Source of the DNA: Massilia aquatica
GTDB taxonomy: Bacteria > Pseudomonadota > Gammaproteobacteria > Burkholderiales > Burkholderiaceae_D
Assembly (NCBI RefSeq): GCF_011682045.1
Contig: NZ_VVIW01000005.1
Span: 1 to 64,000, forward strand
Length of the DNA stretch: 64,000 nucleotides
Direction: 5' to 3'
The notes under the pieces are model-generated. The model was not told where the DNA came from, searched no databases, and was given only the letters and a program-made list of their open reading frames with translations. A program made the translations under genes and the position numbers. This document shows positions 8,989-19,206 of the stretch, piece by piece; the stretch's first letter is position 1, and each line of letters starts with the position of its first letter.

Positions 8989-10608
8989 TCAGGCCGCCAA
9001 CTTCAGTGCGGCCCTGGCCGGGGCACGCTGCGGGCGCGACGACGACGACGCGGACGAGGACGATCTTGCGGTCAGCTTGAAGCCGGCCGCCACGTCGGCC
9101 AGGCGCGCCGCCTGTTCTTCCAGGCTGCCCGCCGCAGCCGCCGCTTCTTCCACCAGCGCCGCATTCTGCTGCGTGACCTGGTCCATCTGCGCAATCGCCT
9201 CGTTGACCTGGTCGATGCCCACGCGCTGCTCGTTACTGGCGGCCGTAATTTCGGACATGATGTCGGTCACGCGGGCCACGCTGTCGACCACTTCGCCGAT
9301 CGTGGTACCCGCCTCCTGCACCAGGCGCGTGCCGTTGCTCACCTGCGCCACCGAGTCGCCGATCAGGCCCTTGATTTCCTTGGCCGCACCGGCCGAGCGC
9401 TGCGCCAGGGTGCGCACTTCCGATGCCACCACCGCAAAGCCGCGACCCTGCTCGCCGGCGCGCGCCGCTTCCACCGCCGCATTCAAGGCCAGGATATTGG
9501 TCTGGAAGGCGATGCTGTCGATCACGCCGATGATGTCGACGATCTTGCGCGACGACGCTTCGATCGACTCCATGGTGTCGACCACCTGGCTGACGATCGC
9601 GCCACCCTTGCGCGCCACCTGCGAGGCGGCCAGCGCGAGCTGGTTGGCCTGCTGCGCGTTGTCGGCGTTCTGGCGCACGGTCGACGTCAGTTCTTCCATC
9701 GAGGCGGCGGTTTCTTCCAGCGAGCTCGCTTGCTGTTCGGTGCGCGCCGACAGATCCAGGTTGCCGGCGGCGATCTCGGTCGAGCCGATGGCGATCGCGT
9801 TGGTCCCGCTCTGCACTTCCGACACCACCCGCGTGAGCGAATCGTTCATGGCGTGCAGGGCGCGCATCAGGTCACCGATTTCATCGCGCGTGGTGGCGCC
9901 GAATTCGGTGGTCAGGTCGCCGCCGGCGACCGTGCCGGCTACCGCCACGGCGGCGCGCAACGGCCTGGTAATCGAGCGCGTGATCAGGAAGGCGCAGACG
10001 GCGCCGGTCAACACCGCCAGGGCGCCGAGCACGAACAGCAGCGTGATGGTGCGGCCGCTGGCTTGTTCGATCTGCGCGGCGGTGCTGTCGATCTCCTTGC
10101 GCTGCATCGCGAGCATGGCCTGGATGCTGTTCTGGTACGCGGTCGCCGCCGGCAGGAAGGTGCCGTTGAAAGCCTGTTCGGTGGCGGCGCTGTCGCCCGC
10201 CTTCTTGGCCGCCATGACCGCTTCCTTGGCCTTTTGATAGACGGCGCGGTTGGCCTGGATGGCCTTGACGGTCGCCTTTTCCTCGTCCGTGGTCAGGAGG
10301 GGTTCGATCTGCTTCATGATCTCGGTGTTGCGCTTGACGCTGTCGGCGATGGCGGCCGCGAACGTGGTCGAGAGGGTTTCGTCGCTGCTGCGCGCGATCA
10401 GGCTGGTGCGCACGATGGCCGAATAGGTCATCACATACCAGTCCGACATCATGCGTTCCTTGGCCAGCGGGTTCGCCATCATGCGTTCCGTGGCGCTGGC
10501 GTTGTCGCGTGCGGCGAGCATGGCGTAGCCGGTGGAGAGAATCGACAGAACCAGCACGATGGCGAAACCGATCGCTAGACGCGAACCGATGCGTACATTG
10601 GGGAACAT
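8989..10608 (-). CDS. Methyl-accepting chemotaxis protein, copy 2
   Basis: A 539-residue chemoreceptor with the same architecture as the gene at 7215-8813: membrane helix, periplasmic sensor, second helix, HAMP, and a signalling domain with the [21 protein letters not shown] tip. The C-terminus carries an extra Ser/Arg-rich insert before KLAA. The start [20 protein letters not shown] is identical in form to copy 1. The tandem arrangement and shared upstream element (GGATAAT about 45 bases before each start) indicate local duplication. Divergence is concentrated in the periplasmic domain, where ligand specificity would lie. Confidence 0.93.
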   Translation of the reverse strand: MFPNVRIGSRLAIGFAIVLVLSILSTGYAMLAARDNASATERMMANPLAKERMMSDWYVMTYSAIVRTSLIARSSDETLSTTFAAAIADSVKRNTEIMKQIEPLLTTDEEKATVKAIQANRAVYQKAKEAVMAAKKAGDSAATEQAFNGTFLPAATAYQNSIQAMLAMQRKEIDSTAAQIEQASGRTITLLFVLGALAVLTGAVCAFLITRSITRPLRAAVAVAGTVAGGDLTTEFGATTRDEIGDLMRALHAMNDSLTRVVSEVQSGTNAIAIGSTEIAAGNLDLSARTEQQASSLEETAASMEELTSTVRQNADNAQQANQLALAASQVARKGGAIVSQVVDTMESIEASSRKIVDIIGVIDSIAFQTNILALNAAVEAARAGEQGRGFAVVASEVRTLAQRSAGAAKEIKGLIGDSVAQVSNGTRLVQEAGTTIGEVVDSVARVTDIMSEITAASNEQRVGIDQVNEAIAQMDQVTQQNAALVEEAAAAAGSLEEQAARLADVAAGFKLTARSSSSASSSSRPQRAPARAALKLAA

Positions 10609-10850
10609 GATGTTTTCCTGACAGTTGATGAGTTAATAATTCCGAGCGGCAATTATCCTCTTCTACAGGAAAGACTTCCAGCAAACGTGTCCAAATGGTC
10701 AATTACAAATCACAATGTTGTTTAGCGGCAACGACAAAAGCACGATCGGTCGATTTTCCGGGGCTGGTTTGCTGATTTTCAGTCAAGATACTTGGCTGAT
10801 GATTATTACCTATGGGCGTTTTGCTATGTATTTATGCAATGGCCGGCCTG

Positions 10851-11321
10851 TCATGCCGCCAGCTTCAAGCGTGGCGTCGCGACTGCGGGGTGTGGGCGTG
10901 GTTTTGCCGCCGTGGTTCCCAGCTTGAAGCCCGCGGCCACATCGGCCAGGCGCGCCGCCTGTTCTTCCAGGCTGCCGGCCGCCGCCGCCGCTTCTTCGGC
11001 GCTGGCCAGCAGCGGTTCGAGTTTCTTGATCAACTCCGTGGTGCGCTTGACGCTGTCGGAGATGGGCGCCGCGACGGTGCTCGACAGGGTATTGTCGCTA
11101 CTGCGGGCGATCAGCGCGGTGCGCGCGATTGCCGCGTAGGTATTGCCATACCAATCGGACATCAGGCGCTCCTTGGCCAGCGGCTCGGCCATCATGCGCT
11201 CGGTGGCGAGTGCGTTGCCGCGCGCGGCCATGATGGCGTATGCGGTCGATACCAGGGAGAGCAACAGAACAATGGCAAAACTGAGTGCGAGGCGTGAACC
11301 GATGCGGATAGCAGAGAACAG
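10851..11321 (-). pseudogene. Decayed third chemoreceptor copy
   Basis: This is a remnant of the same receptor family. Reading from 11321 the frame gives LFSAIRIGSRLALSFAIVLL, aligned with [13 protein letters not shown] of the intact copies, but the initiation codon is CTG where both paralogues have ATG. The frame continues through the first half of the sensor domain to EPLLASAEE and then jumps directly to [24 protein letters not shown] at the receptor C-terminus. The second membrane helix, HAMP and nearly the whole signalling domain are gone (roughly 370 codons). The join is at a Glu-Glu-Ala-like sequence present on both sides, consistent with a short-homology deletion. An internal ATG at 11264 exists, but the product could not signal. 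Confidence 0.85.
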
Positions 11322-11501
11322 GATGTTTTCCTTCCAATGGACGGCGAGCGACGGCGAGCCCCGATTATCCGCCCGTAACGCTGTCCCGGTTCGTTGATAT
11401 CTGGAAAATATTCAATGGACATGGCGTCGGTTGTTGTTGAACCGTGACAACGCCTGCCAGCCGGACCGTGGGCCTGGCGCCATCCCGGCGGCACCTGACG
11501 C

Positions 11502-11531
11502 TTGCACGCTGGCATCCCATCCGACTAGAAT
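11502..11531 (+). promoter_or_regulatory. Candidate sigma-70 promoter for the hybrid kinase operon
   Basis: TTGCAC and TAGAAT are separated by 18 bases, about 110 bases before the kinase start. The rest of 11322-11642 holds no gene that I can support. Confidence 0.45.
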
Positions 11532-11642
11532 GAATCACTGGGCGCTAACATGGCGCGTCGGGCAAACTATTGCGCCATATCAAGGACATTGCGGGCGCAT
11601 GCACAGCCTGCGAGCCGGGGATGTCCCTTGACCGGAGGGTCG

Positions 11643-14600
11643 ATGTTCAGCACGCAAACGCTTGCCAGCCGCCTTCTCTACACCATGCTGCCGTGGTACC
11701 TGCTGCTGTCGGTGAGCATGACGGTGCTGCAACTCGGAATCCAGTATTTCTCGGTCAGCCGCGCCATCGCCAGCGACCTGGCCTCGCTCGGCCGCACTGT
11801 GGAACCGGGCGCGGCGCAAGCGTTGTGGGAGCTCGATACCGCCCGCCTGCGGGCCGTGGTGCGCGGCGTGCGCCAGAATGCGATTGTCACCGGGGTGCGG
11901 ATCAGGAATGTCGACGGCCAGGAGCTCGTTGGCGACGGCGACCGTCCCGCTGTGCGCTCCGGCGCGGCGGGTTCGGCATTGCCGCGCTACCAGCAGGAAG
12001 AGGTGGCCTTGCGCTACACGGAGCGCGATAACCAGCAGCGCCTGATCGGTCATCTGGAACTGTATGCCAATGGCGACGTGTTGTGGGATCGCACCAAGTA
12101 CAGCTTCTTCGTGGTGCTGTTCAATTCCGTGCTCGGCAGTACGCTGTTGTGGCTGATCGTATCCTGGACCATCAGCTATCGCCTCTCGCGCAGCGTAACC
12201 GCGGTCGCGCGCGGGGTGGCGCAGTGGCGCGCCGCGCACGGCGAGCGCCGGCCGGACAACATCGCCTACCCCTACCAGGACGAACTGGGCCAGCTGGTCG
12301 GCGCCCTCAACGATAGCCATGCGCAGCTGTTCGAACTGGTGCAGGAGCTCAAGGGCGTCAACCAGAACCTCGAGCACCTGGTGGCCGAACGCACCTTCGA
12401 ATTGCAGCAGGCCAAGGACGCCGCCGAAGCGGCCAATCTGGCCAAGGGGCAATTCCTGGCCAATATGAGCCATGAAATCCGCACGCCGATGAACGCGATC
12501 CTGGGCATGCTTTACCTGGCGCTGAAAACCGAGCCGGCCCCGGCACTCCGGAATTACCTGGGCAAGGCGCAAAGCGCGGCGCTGTCGTTGCTTGGCATCA
12601 TCAACGACATCCTCGACTTCGCCAAGATCGAAGCCGGCAAACTCGACATCGACATCATCCCGTTCAGCCTCGACGATGTGCTGCAACAACTGACCGACAC
12701 GCTTGCATACCAGGCCGGGCAGAAAGGGGTCGAGTTCCTGATCCGCTACGATCCGGCCATCCCCTTGGTCCTGCTGGGCGACCCTTTGCGCCTGGGCCAG
12801 ATCCTGCTCAACCTGTGCGGCAATGCGATCAAGTTTACCGAGCAGGGCGAAGTCGAACTGAGTTTTCGCGCCGTGTCCGGCAGCGACAGCGAGATCACCA
12901 TCGACATGGCGGTGCGCGACACCGGCATCGGCATGTCGGCCCAGGTGCAGGGCGCCTTGTTTGCCAAGTTTACCCAGGCCGACCAGAGCACCACGCGGCG
13001 CTTCGGCGGTACCGGACTTGGCTTGGCGATCAGCAAGGAACTGGTCGAACTGATGGGCGGGCGCATCTGGATTGCGCACTCGGCGCCGGGGCAGGGCAGC
13101 ACCCTGTGCTTCGAACTGACCCTGGCGCGCCCGGGGCCGGCGGCGCCGGCGCCGGCGCTGCTGGTCGATCCGGTCGGCCCCTTGCTCAAGGGTATCCGGG
13201 TGATGGTGGTCGACGACAGCCAGCCCGCGCGCGAGATCATGGCCGACATGCTGCGCTTCCTGCAGCTCGACGTGGCCGTGGCCGCCGATGGCGCCGAGGC
13301 GCTGTGCGCGCTGGCCGCCGCCGGCGCGCAACCGTTCGACCTGGTCCTGATGGATTGGCGCATGCCCGGCATGAACGGCGATGAAGTGACCCGCCTGCTG
13401 CGCGCCGATCCGCGCATCGTGGCGCCGCCCAAGGTGGTCATGCTGACCGCGTATGGCCGCGAAGATGTGTTCCGGCTGGCGCAGCAGGCGGGCGTGGATG
13501 GTTTTCTCATCAAGCCGGTCTCGCCCTCGACCCTGCTCGATGCGATGCTGTCGGTGCTGGGCCGCAAGCGCCTCCTGGACAACCATGGAAGCCGCCCGCC
13601 GGCCTTGCGCGCGCTCGCCTCCTGCTTTTCCGGCGTACGCCTGTTGCTGGTCGAGGACAACGATATCAACCGCGAGTTTGCAAGCGAGCTGTTGCGAAGC
13701 GAAGGCATCCTGGTGGACGAGGCGGCCAACGGCCGGCAAGCCGTCGAGATGGTCCGCAACGGCAGCTACGACGGCGTGCTGATGGATGTCCAGATGCCGG
13801 TGATGGACGGACTCGAGGCGGCGCGCCGGATCCGCGCCATGGCCGCCGGCGCCGACGGGGCGCGCTTCGCCGCACTGCCGATCATCGCCATGACCGCGCT
13901 GGCGATGGCCCATGACGCCGAGCAGAGCCGCGCGGCCGGCATGAACGACCATGTGACCAAGCCGATCGCGCCCGAGCGCCTGATGGCCACCCTGGGCCGC
14001 TGGGTACGCAGCGCGCCGCAAGCGGGGGCGCAAGCGGGGGCGCAAGCGGAGTCGCAAGCGGGGCCGCCGCCGGCGCCGGCGGCGTCCGATTTCCCCGCCG
14101 ATTTGCTGGCGCTGGCCAGCCTGGACGCGCGCGAAGGCATCCGCCGCATCGGCGGCAAGGCCGCCGCCTACCGCCGCCAGCTGCTGCGCTTTCGCGAGCA
14201 CTACGGCGACGCCGCCGCGCGCCTGGCGGCCATGCTGGCCGCGCCCGACCATGACAGCGCCGACGCGTTTTGCCATACCCTGCTCGGCGTGACCGGCAAC
14301 CTGGGCGCGGGCGCCCTGTTTGCCCGGCTGGCCGCCATCAGTGCCAATCTCAAGCACGATACGGCCCCCGACGCGGCCGCGCTGGCGTCGCTGCACCAAC
14401 TGCATGCCGCGCTGCTGGCCGACATCGACAGCCTGGCGCCCGCCGCCAGCCCCGCCAGCGCCGCCGGGCCGGCGCTGGCGGGCGCGCCCCTGCTTGGCCT
14501 GCTTGACCAGCTGAGCGACGCACTCAATTACGACCTGGGGCGGGCCGTCTTCTTGCTGGCGCAATTGCGCGCCAGTGCGGCCGGCACCGGCACCGCCGCC

Positions 14601-14765
14601 GCGATCGCCGCGATCGCCGACTGCGCCGACGCCTTCGACATTGAACAAGCCGTGGCCCTGACCCGCGCCCTGCGCCAGCAACTGAGCCAGGCCGGCCAGC
14701 CCGATCCCGAACCGCCGCGCCGCGCCGCCATCCCCTTCCCGCTGTCATCCGGAACTACGCCATGA
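11643..14765 (+). CDS. Hybrid sensor histidine kinase (HisKA-HATPase-REC-REC-Hpt)
   Basis: A 1040-residue inner-membrane sensor of the BarA/TorS type. It has an N-terminal membrane helix (about 12-35), a periplasmic sensor of ~125 residues, and a second helix near 160-180. Then come a linker and coiled coil, HisKA with [19 protein letters not shown], HATPase_c with NAIKFT, DTGIGM and GTGLGLAIS boxes, two receiver domains (phospho-Asp in [11 protein letters not shown] and [11 protein letters not shown]), an Ala/Gln-rich linker, and a C-terminal Hpt-like domain with [13 protein letters not shown]. In typical Hpt domains a Lys follows the HxL; here it is Leu. The start at 11643 has GGAGG nine bases upstream. 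Its stop overlaps the next start (ATGA), so output very likely passes to the downstream two-receiver GGDEF/EAL protein. Confidence 0.93.
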   Translation: MFSTQTLASRLLYTMLPWYLLLSVSMTVLQLGIQYFSVSRAIASDLASLGRTVEPGAAQALWELDTARLRAVVRGVRQNAIVTGVRIRNVDGQELVGDGDRPAVRSGAAGSALPRYQQEEVALRYTERDNQQRLIGHLELYANGDVLWDRTKYSFFVVLFNSVLGSTLLWLIVSWTISYRLSRSVTAVARGVAQWRAAHGERRPDNIAYPYQDELGQLVGALNDSHAQLFELVQELKGVNQNLEHLVAERTFELQQAKDAAEAANLAKGQFLANMSHEIRTPMNAILGMLYLALKTEPAPALRNYLGKAQSAALSLLGIINDILDFAKIEAGKLDIDIIPFSLDDVLQQLTDTLAYQAGQKGVEFLIRYDPAIPLVLLGDPLRLGQILLNLCGNAIKFTEQGEVELSFRAVSGSDSEITIDMAVRDTGIGMSAQVQGALFAKFTQADQSTTRRFGGTGLGLAISKELVELMGGRIWIAHSAPGQGSTLCFELTLARPGPAAPAPALLVDPVGPLLKGIRVMVVDDSQPAREIMADMLRFLQLDVAVAADGAEALCALAAAGAQPFDLVLMDWRMPGMNGDEVTRLLRADPRIVAPPKVVMLTAYGREDVFRLAQQAGVDGFLIKPVSPSTLLDAMLSVLGRKRLLDNHGSRPPALRALASCFSGVRLLLVEDNDINREFASELLRSEGILVDEAANGRQAVEMVRNGSYDGVLMDVQMPVMDGLEAARRIRAMAAGADGARFAALPIIAMTALAMAHDAEQSRAAGMNDHVTKPIAPERLMATLGRWVRSAPQAGAQAGAQAESQAGPPPAPAASDFPADLLALASLDAREGIRRIGGKAAAYRRQLLRFREHYGDAAARLAAMLAAPDHDSADAFCHTLLGVTGNLGAGALFARLAAISANLKHDTAPDAAALASLHQLHAALLADIDSLAPAASPASAAGPALAGAPLLGLLDQLSDALNYDLGRAVFLLAQLRASAAGTGTAAAIAAIADCADAFDIEQAVALTRALRQQLSQAGQPDPEPPRRAAIPFPLSSGTTP

Positions 14766-17314
14766 ATCGTTTCAGCCAACATCGCCCACGCATCCTGATT
14801 GTCGACGATGTCCACGACAACCTGCACCTGCTGATGAATATCCTGGGGGCGACCCACACCCTGACGGCCGCCACCTCGGGCCAGAAGGCGCTGGAACTGG
14901 CGCGCCGCACGCCGCAGCCGGAATTGATCCTGCTCGACATCAGGATGCCGGGCATGGATGGCTACGCCGTCCTGTCGAGCCTGAAATCGGACCCTGCGAC
15001 CAGCCATATCCCGGTCATTTTCGTCTCCGCGCTGGACGACGCGGCCGACGTGGCCGGCGGCCTCGAACTGGGCGTGGCGGACTACATCACCAAGCCGGTC
15101 GACCCGGAATGGCTGCTCTTGCGCGTCAATACCCAACTGGCCTTGCAACGCTACCGCGCCGATACGGCCCAGTTCGAGGAGGAACCCGGCGCCGAGCCGG
15201 CCGCCGTGCCGAGCGTGCTGCTGGTCGACGACGTGCCGCAAAACCTGCACGGCCTGCTGGAAGGCTTGCGCGACGAGTACCGCATCATGCTGGCCGATTC
15301 GGGCGCCAGGGCCATCGCGCTGGTGCAGGGCGCGGCGCCGCCCGACCTGATTTTGCTCGACATCAGGATGCCCGGCATGGGCGGCCACGAGGTATGCCAG
15401 TACCTCAAGTCCTTGCCGGAGCACCACCGCATCCCGATCATTTTCGTCACCGTGGCCAACCAGGCGCAAGACAAGCTCAAAGGCTTCGCGCTGGGCGCGG
15501 CCGATTACATCACCAAGCCGTTCGATATCGAGGAAGTGCGCGCACGGATGCGCACCCACCTCGAACTGAGCCGGCTGCGGCGCCACCTCGAACGGCAGGT
15601 GGCCCAGCGCACCGCCTTGCTCCAGAAAAGCGAAGAAAAATACCGCATCCTGGCCGACTACTCGCCGAACTGGGAATACTGGCTGGCCGAGGACGGCAGC
15701 TACCTGTACGTCTCGCCGGCCTGCAGCGCCGTGTCCGGGTATGCGCCGGCTGACTTTTTCGCCGATCCCGGCTTGATGGAAAAAATCGTCGAGCCGGCCG
15801 ACCTGGCGGCCTGGAAAGAGTGCTGGCCGGACTGCGGCCAGGCCGAAAGCGCGCCGTTCGCGTGCCGCATCCGCGCCGCCGATGGCAGCGAGCGCTGGGT
15901 CGAGCATGTGGCCAGGCGGGTGCGCGACGCCGCCGGCCAGGCGCGCGGCTGGCGCGGTTCGTACGCCAACATCACGCAGCGGCGCCAGGCCGAACAGCAG
16001 CTCGATATCGCCATCCACCGCGACGCCCTGACCGGCCTGTCGAACCGCGCCTTGTTCGGCGAATTGCTGGCGCACGCCGTCAAGCAGGCCGGGCATGCGC
16101 AATCGGAGTTCGCCCTGCTGTTCATCAACCTCGACAACTTCATGACGATCAACGAAAGCCTGGGGCACAGCGCCGGCGACCGCTTGCTGGTCGAGGTGGC
16201 CGCGCGCCTGCGCGCGCTGCTGCCCGGGGTGGAAGCGATCGCGCGCGTGGGCGGCGACGAGTTCAATATCGTGCTCGAGCACGAAGCGAACGCGCCTGGC
16301 GCCGACCTGCTGGCCCAGCGCATCATCGACGCCCTGTCGCTGCCGTACCAGCTCGACGGCACCAGCGCCTACGTCGGCGCCAGCATCGGTATTGCGCTGT
16401 ATCCGGCCGACGGCGCCGATCTGGAAACCTTGCAAAGCAACGCCGCCGCCGCCCTGCACCAGGCCAAGGCCAAGGGGCCGGGGGGCTTGCGCTTTTTCTC
16501 GCCGGAGATGAGCGGGCGCGCCAGGGAGCGGCTGGCGCTGGAGGCGGACTTGCGCGGTGCGCTCGAACGGCGCGAGTTCTCGCTGCACTACCAGCCCCAG
16601 ATGGACTTGCGCAGCGGCGAGCTGGCCGGCCTGGAAGCGCTGATCCGCTGGACCCATCCGGTGCGCGGGAACGTGGCGCCGGTCGCCTTCATCCCGCTGG
16701 CCGAGGAATGCGGCCTGATCGTCGAGCTGGGCGACTGGGTCCTGCGGACCGCCTGCCGCCAGATCCGCCGCTGGAGCGACGCCGGGCTGGCGCCGCGTCA
16801 CACGGCGGTGAATATCTCGGCGGTGCAGCTGAGCCGCGGGCGCCTGCTCGACTCGGTCAGGTGCGCGCTCGACGAAGCGGGCATCGCGCCCGAACAGCTG
16901 GAACTCGAAATCACCGAAAGTTTCGTCATGCTCGAACGCGAACTGTCGTTCCAGTCGCTGGCCGACCTGCGCGCGCTCGGGGTGCGCCTGTCGATCGATG
17001 ATTTCGGTACCGGTTATTCTTCGCTCGCCTATCTGCAGCAGCTGAAGGTCCACAAGCTCAAGATCGACATGTCCTTCGTGCGCGACATGATGAACAACAG
17101 CGGCAATGCGGCCATCGTGCGGGCCGTGATCGCGCTCGGACAAAGCCTGGGACTGGAAGTGATCGCCGAAGGCGTGGAACAGGCCGCGCAGGCACGTCAC
17201 TTGCGCGAACTGGGCTGCGACGTGATGCAGGGCTACCTGTTCAGCCGTCCGCTGACCGGCGAAGACGCCACCACCTTCCTCGCCGGCGCCGGCAAAAGCA
17301 CGCTCACTTTTTAG
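14762..17314 (+). CDS. Two-receiver c-di-GMP protein (REC-REC-PAS-GGDEF-EAL)
   Basis: An 850-residue cytoplasmic regulator. REC1 (residues ~8-125, [11 protein letters not shown]) and REC2 (~150-270, again [11 protein letters not shown]) are followed by a short coiled coil, a PAS domain (~295-415), a GGDEF domain with intact GGDEF ([10 protein letters not shown]), and an EAL domain with GLEALIRW and [10 protein letters not shown]. Both catalytic motifs look intact. The product-inhibition RxxD site before GGDEF is absent. The pairing of kinase and double-receiver protein in one overlapping operon suggests phosphorelay control of c-di-GMP turnover. Whether net synthesis or breakdown dominates cannot be read from sequence. 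Confidence 0.93.
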   Translation: MNRFSQHRPRILIVDDVHDNLHLLMNILGATHTLTAATSGQKALELARRTPQPELILLDIRMPGMDGYAVLSSLKSDPATSHIPVIFVSALDDAADVAGGLELGVADYITKPVDPEWLLLRVNTQLALQRYRADTAQFEEEPGAEPAAVPSVLLVDDVPQNLHGLLEGLRDEYRIMLADSGARAIALVQGAAPPDLILLDIRMPGMGGHEVCQYLKSLPEHHRIPIIFVTVANQAQDKLKGFALGAADYITKPFDIEEVRARMRTHLELSRLRRHLERQVAQRTALLQKSEEKYRILADYSPNWEYWLAEDGSYLYVSPACSAVSGYAPADFFADPGLMEKIVEPADLAAWKECWPDCGQAESAPFACRIRAADGSERWVEHVARRVRDAAGQARGWRGSYANITQRRQAEQQLDIAIHRDALTGLSNRALFGELLAHAVKQAGHAQSEFALLFINLDNFMTINESLGHSAGDRLLVEVAARLRALLPGVEAIARVGGDEFNIVLEHEANAPGADLLAQRIIDALSLPYQLDGTSAYVGASIGIALYPADGADLETLQSNAAAALHQAKAKGPGGLRFFSPEMSGRARERLALEADLRGALERREFSLHYQPQMDLRSGELAGLEALIRWTHPVRGNVAPVAFIPLAEECGLIVELGDWVLRTACRQIRRWSDAGLAPRHTAVNISAVQLSRGRLLDSVRCALDEAGIAPEQLELEITESFVMLERELSFQSLADLRALGVRLSIDDFGTGYSSLAYLQQLKVHKLKIDMSFVRDMMNNSGNAAIVRAVIALGQSLGLEVIAEGVEQAAQARHLRELGCDVMQGYLFSRPLTGEDATTFLAGAGKSTLTF

Positions 17315-18098
17315 ACGGACGCACCGCTTGAATGCTCAGCCTGGCCTTGAGTTTCTGCACATCGCCCGATTTGATCAGCAGGTCGACGATGGCGTTCATT
17401 TGTTCCACCGAGATGGGGCCGTCTTTCCTGACCAGGTTCGACAGCGCGACTTGCGAATCGTAGCGCTCGGCGACGATCAGTTGCTGGCGCACGCCGGGGT
17501 CGTTCATGTACTTCGCCATGATCACTTCGGGCACGATGCCGACATCGGCCCGGCCAGCCCGCACGAAGCGGATCACCCCTTCGTTGGAGCTGAACAGATA
17601 GGCGTTGAAGTGTTTCCAGATATAGGATTCGTCGGTGTTATTGTTAAATAGCTGGTAATGGTAGCCGCGCACGCCGGCCACGGTTTTCGTCGCCAGGTCG
17701 TCGAACACCTTGTGGCCGCCGAAGCGGTTGGCGCGGCGCGCGAAATAGATATCGCCGCTGGTGAAGATGGTTTTGGTGGGCAGCAGGTTGAGCTCCGGCC
17801 GGGTCCACAAGGTGGTACGCAAAGGATACACGTCGGCCTCCTTGTCGATGAAGACGCGGTCGACGCGCAGGCGCGGGTAGATGACCAGGTCGAACTGGAA
17901 GGTATCCTGCACCTCGTTCATGCGGTTGATGAAATCGGCCAGGTCGCCTGCGGGCACGTTGCGGCTGTCCAGGTACATCAGCTGGGCCCACGAATCGGTG
18001 GCGACCACGACCTTGATGCGCGCCTGTGCACTGGCCGTGCAGAACGCCATGCACAAGACCAGCAGGGAAGACGTCAGCAGCGTTCGAAAGTGGCTCAC
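17304..18098 (-). CDS. Periplasmic solute-binding-like protein (SBP_bac_3 type)
   Basis: A 264-residue protein with a cleavable signal peptide (hydrophobic residues ~8-20, AQA site) and the layout of amino-acid-type ABC substrate-binding proteins: an N-terminal lobe, a VAGVRGYHY segment at the hinge, and a [13 protein letters not shown] motif late in the protein. No transporter subunits are adjacent, so it may act as a stand-alone sensor or signalling input, as many such proteins do next to c-di-GMP genes. It converges on the GGDEF/EAL gene and the two 3' ends overlap by 11 bases. Confidence 0.78.
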   Translation of the reverse strand: MSHFRTLLTSSLLVLCMAFCTASAQARIKVVVATDSWAQLMYLDSRNVPAGDLADFINRMNEVQDTFQFDLVIYPRLRVDRVFIDKEADVYPLRTTLWTRPELNLLPTKTIFTSGDIYFARRANRFGGHKVFDDLATKTVAGVRGYHYQLFNNNTDESYIWKHFNAYLFSSNEGVIRFVRAGRADVGIVPEVIMAKYMNDPGVRQQLIVAERYDSQVALSNLVRKDGPISVEQMNAIVDLLIKSGDVQKLKARLSIQAVRPSKK

Positions 18099-18195
18099 CG
18101 TGTACCCGCGTAAGGAGGATCTTGAGGCATAGCATACCGCGAAACCGGCGTTGATCCAAGGTGCTGCGTGCGGCGCGCAGGCCGCGCCGGGGGCG

Positions 18196-19152
18196 TCAGC
18201 GCCCTTGCAGCATCGTCCCGATCACGCTCGACATGCCCTCGACCACCCTGGACATGCTGGCGTAATCGAGTTTATCGGGCGTATCGGCGCTGGTGTGGTA
18301 GTGCGGGTAGCGCATGGTCGCGGTATCGGTGATCATGATCGCGCTGTAGCCCTCGAGGTTGTAGGAGGTGTGATCGGACCAGGTAACGCCGCGCACGAAC
18401 GACGGCGCCGCCAGCGCCTGGGCGGGAAAGGACGAGGCATCGCGGAAGGCCGACACGGTCCTGCGCACCAGTCCCATCGAACCGAGGGTGCTGACGAAGC
18501 CGATGAAATTGCCCTGGTCGGGATAAAACGCGCCGATGCCGGGCGGGTAGCGCTGGCTGTTGCTGGCGTTGGAATAGTAACCGATGGTTTCCAGGATGAG
18601 TGCCGCTTCCACGTTCGCCGCGCGCGCCTTGAGTGCGCGCGCATGGCGGCGGCTGCCCATGCCCGGGCCGTTGTAGTAGGGTGGTTCTTCGTTTACGAAC
18701 AGGACGAATTTGAGTTCCTTGCCGGCAGCCGGCACCAGGCCCTTGAGCAAGCGTGCCAGTTCCAGCACGGCGGCGGTGCCGCTGCCGTTATCGTTGGCGC
18801 CGGGGGTGCCGGGTGCGGAATCGTAGTGGGCGCCGACAATATAGATGCGTTCAGGCTGCTTGCCCGGAGCGGTGTTCGATATCGACACCTCTAGGTTGCG
18901 CACCTTGTGGCCATCGAAAACATACTCGTCGCGGCGCACCGTGTAGCCCTGGGCGGCGAGGGTCGATTCGATATACAGGGCGGCTTTTTCGAGTTCGGCG
19001 GGCGTACCGGTGTTGTGCTCGGTGGAAGCGATGGCGCGCACGTGGCTGGCCAGGCGTGCCGGCAAGTCGGCTTGCTGGGCGGCGCCCGCGCTGGCGCTGG
19101 CGGAAAGCAAGCACGCGGCGGCGATGACGGTTGTATTAAATAGCGTACACAT
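18196..19152 (-). CDS. Secreted M28-family zinc aminopeptidase
   Basis: About 318 residues with a signal peptide (hydrophobic stretch, ASA/GAA site). M28 metallopeptidase signatures are in order: GAHYDS (first zinc His), GANDNGSGTAAVLELAR (bridging Asp), NEEPP (catalytic and zinc Glu), ETIGYY and, near the end, PHYHTSADTPDKLDY (last zinc His). Such enzymes release N-terminal amino acids from peptides in the periplasm or medium. The start at 19152 gives a standard signal peptide; an in-frame ATG at 19194 would lie before the RND terminator hairpin and add a poor leader. Confidence 0.88.
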   Translation of the reverse strand: MCTLFNTTVIAAACLLSASASAGAAQQADLPARLASHVRAIASTEHNTGTPAELEKAALYIESTLAAQGYTVRRDEYVFDGHKVRNLEVSISNTAPGKQPERIYIVGAHYDSAPGTPGANDNGSGTAAVLELARLLKGLVPAAGKELKFVLFVNEEPPYYNGPGMGSRRHARALKARAANVEAALILETIGYYSNASNSQRYPPGIGAFYPDQGNFIGFVSTLGSMGLVRRTVSAFRDASSFPAQALAAPSFVRGVTWSDHTSYNLEGYSAIMITDTATMRYPHYHTSADTPDKLDYASMSRVVEGMSSVIGTMLQGR

Positions 19153-19169
19153 GTGGTTTCCATGAATAC

Positions 19170-19203
19170 CCCCCGCCGGTGTCAGACCTGGCACCGGCGG
19201 GGG
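19170..19203 (-). terminator. Hairpin terminator of the RND efflux operon
   Basis: A perfect 12-bp stem (CCCCCGCCGGTG/CACCGGCGGGGG) with a 10-base loop TCAGACCTGG lies just beyond the stop of the outer-membrane factor gene. The loop region shares the GTCAGACCTGGCAC core with the palindrome at 52579-52603. Confidence 0.7.
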
Positions 19204-19206
19204 AGT

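Noticed and set aside
11580-14681. 1033-codon open frame antisense to the hybrid kinase
   Set aside because: Shadow frame; the sense strand encodes all kinase motifs in order.
14528-17200. 890-codon open frame antisense to the GGDEF/EAL gene
   Set aside because: Shadow frame, no domain or start signal.
17304-18098. ABC importer operon
   Set aside because: Only a binding-protein gene exists; no permease or ATPase next to it.
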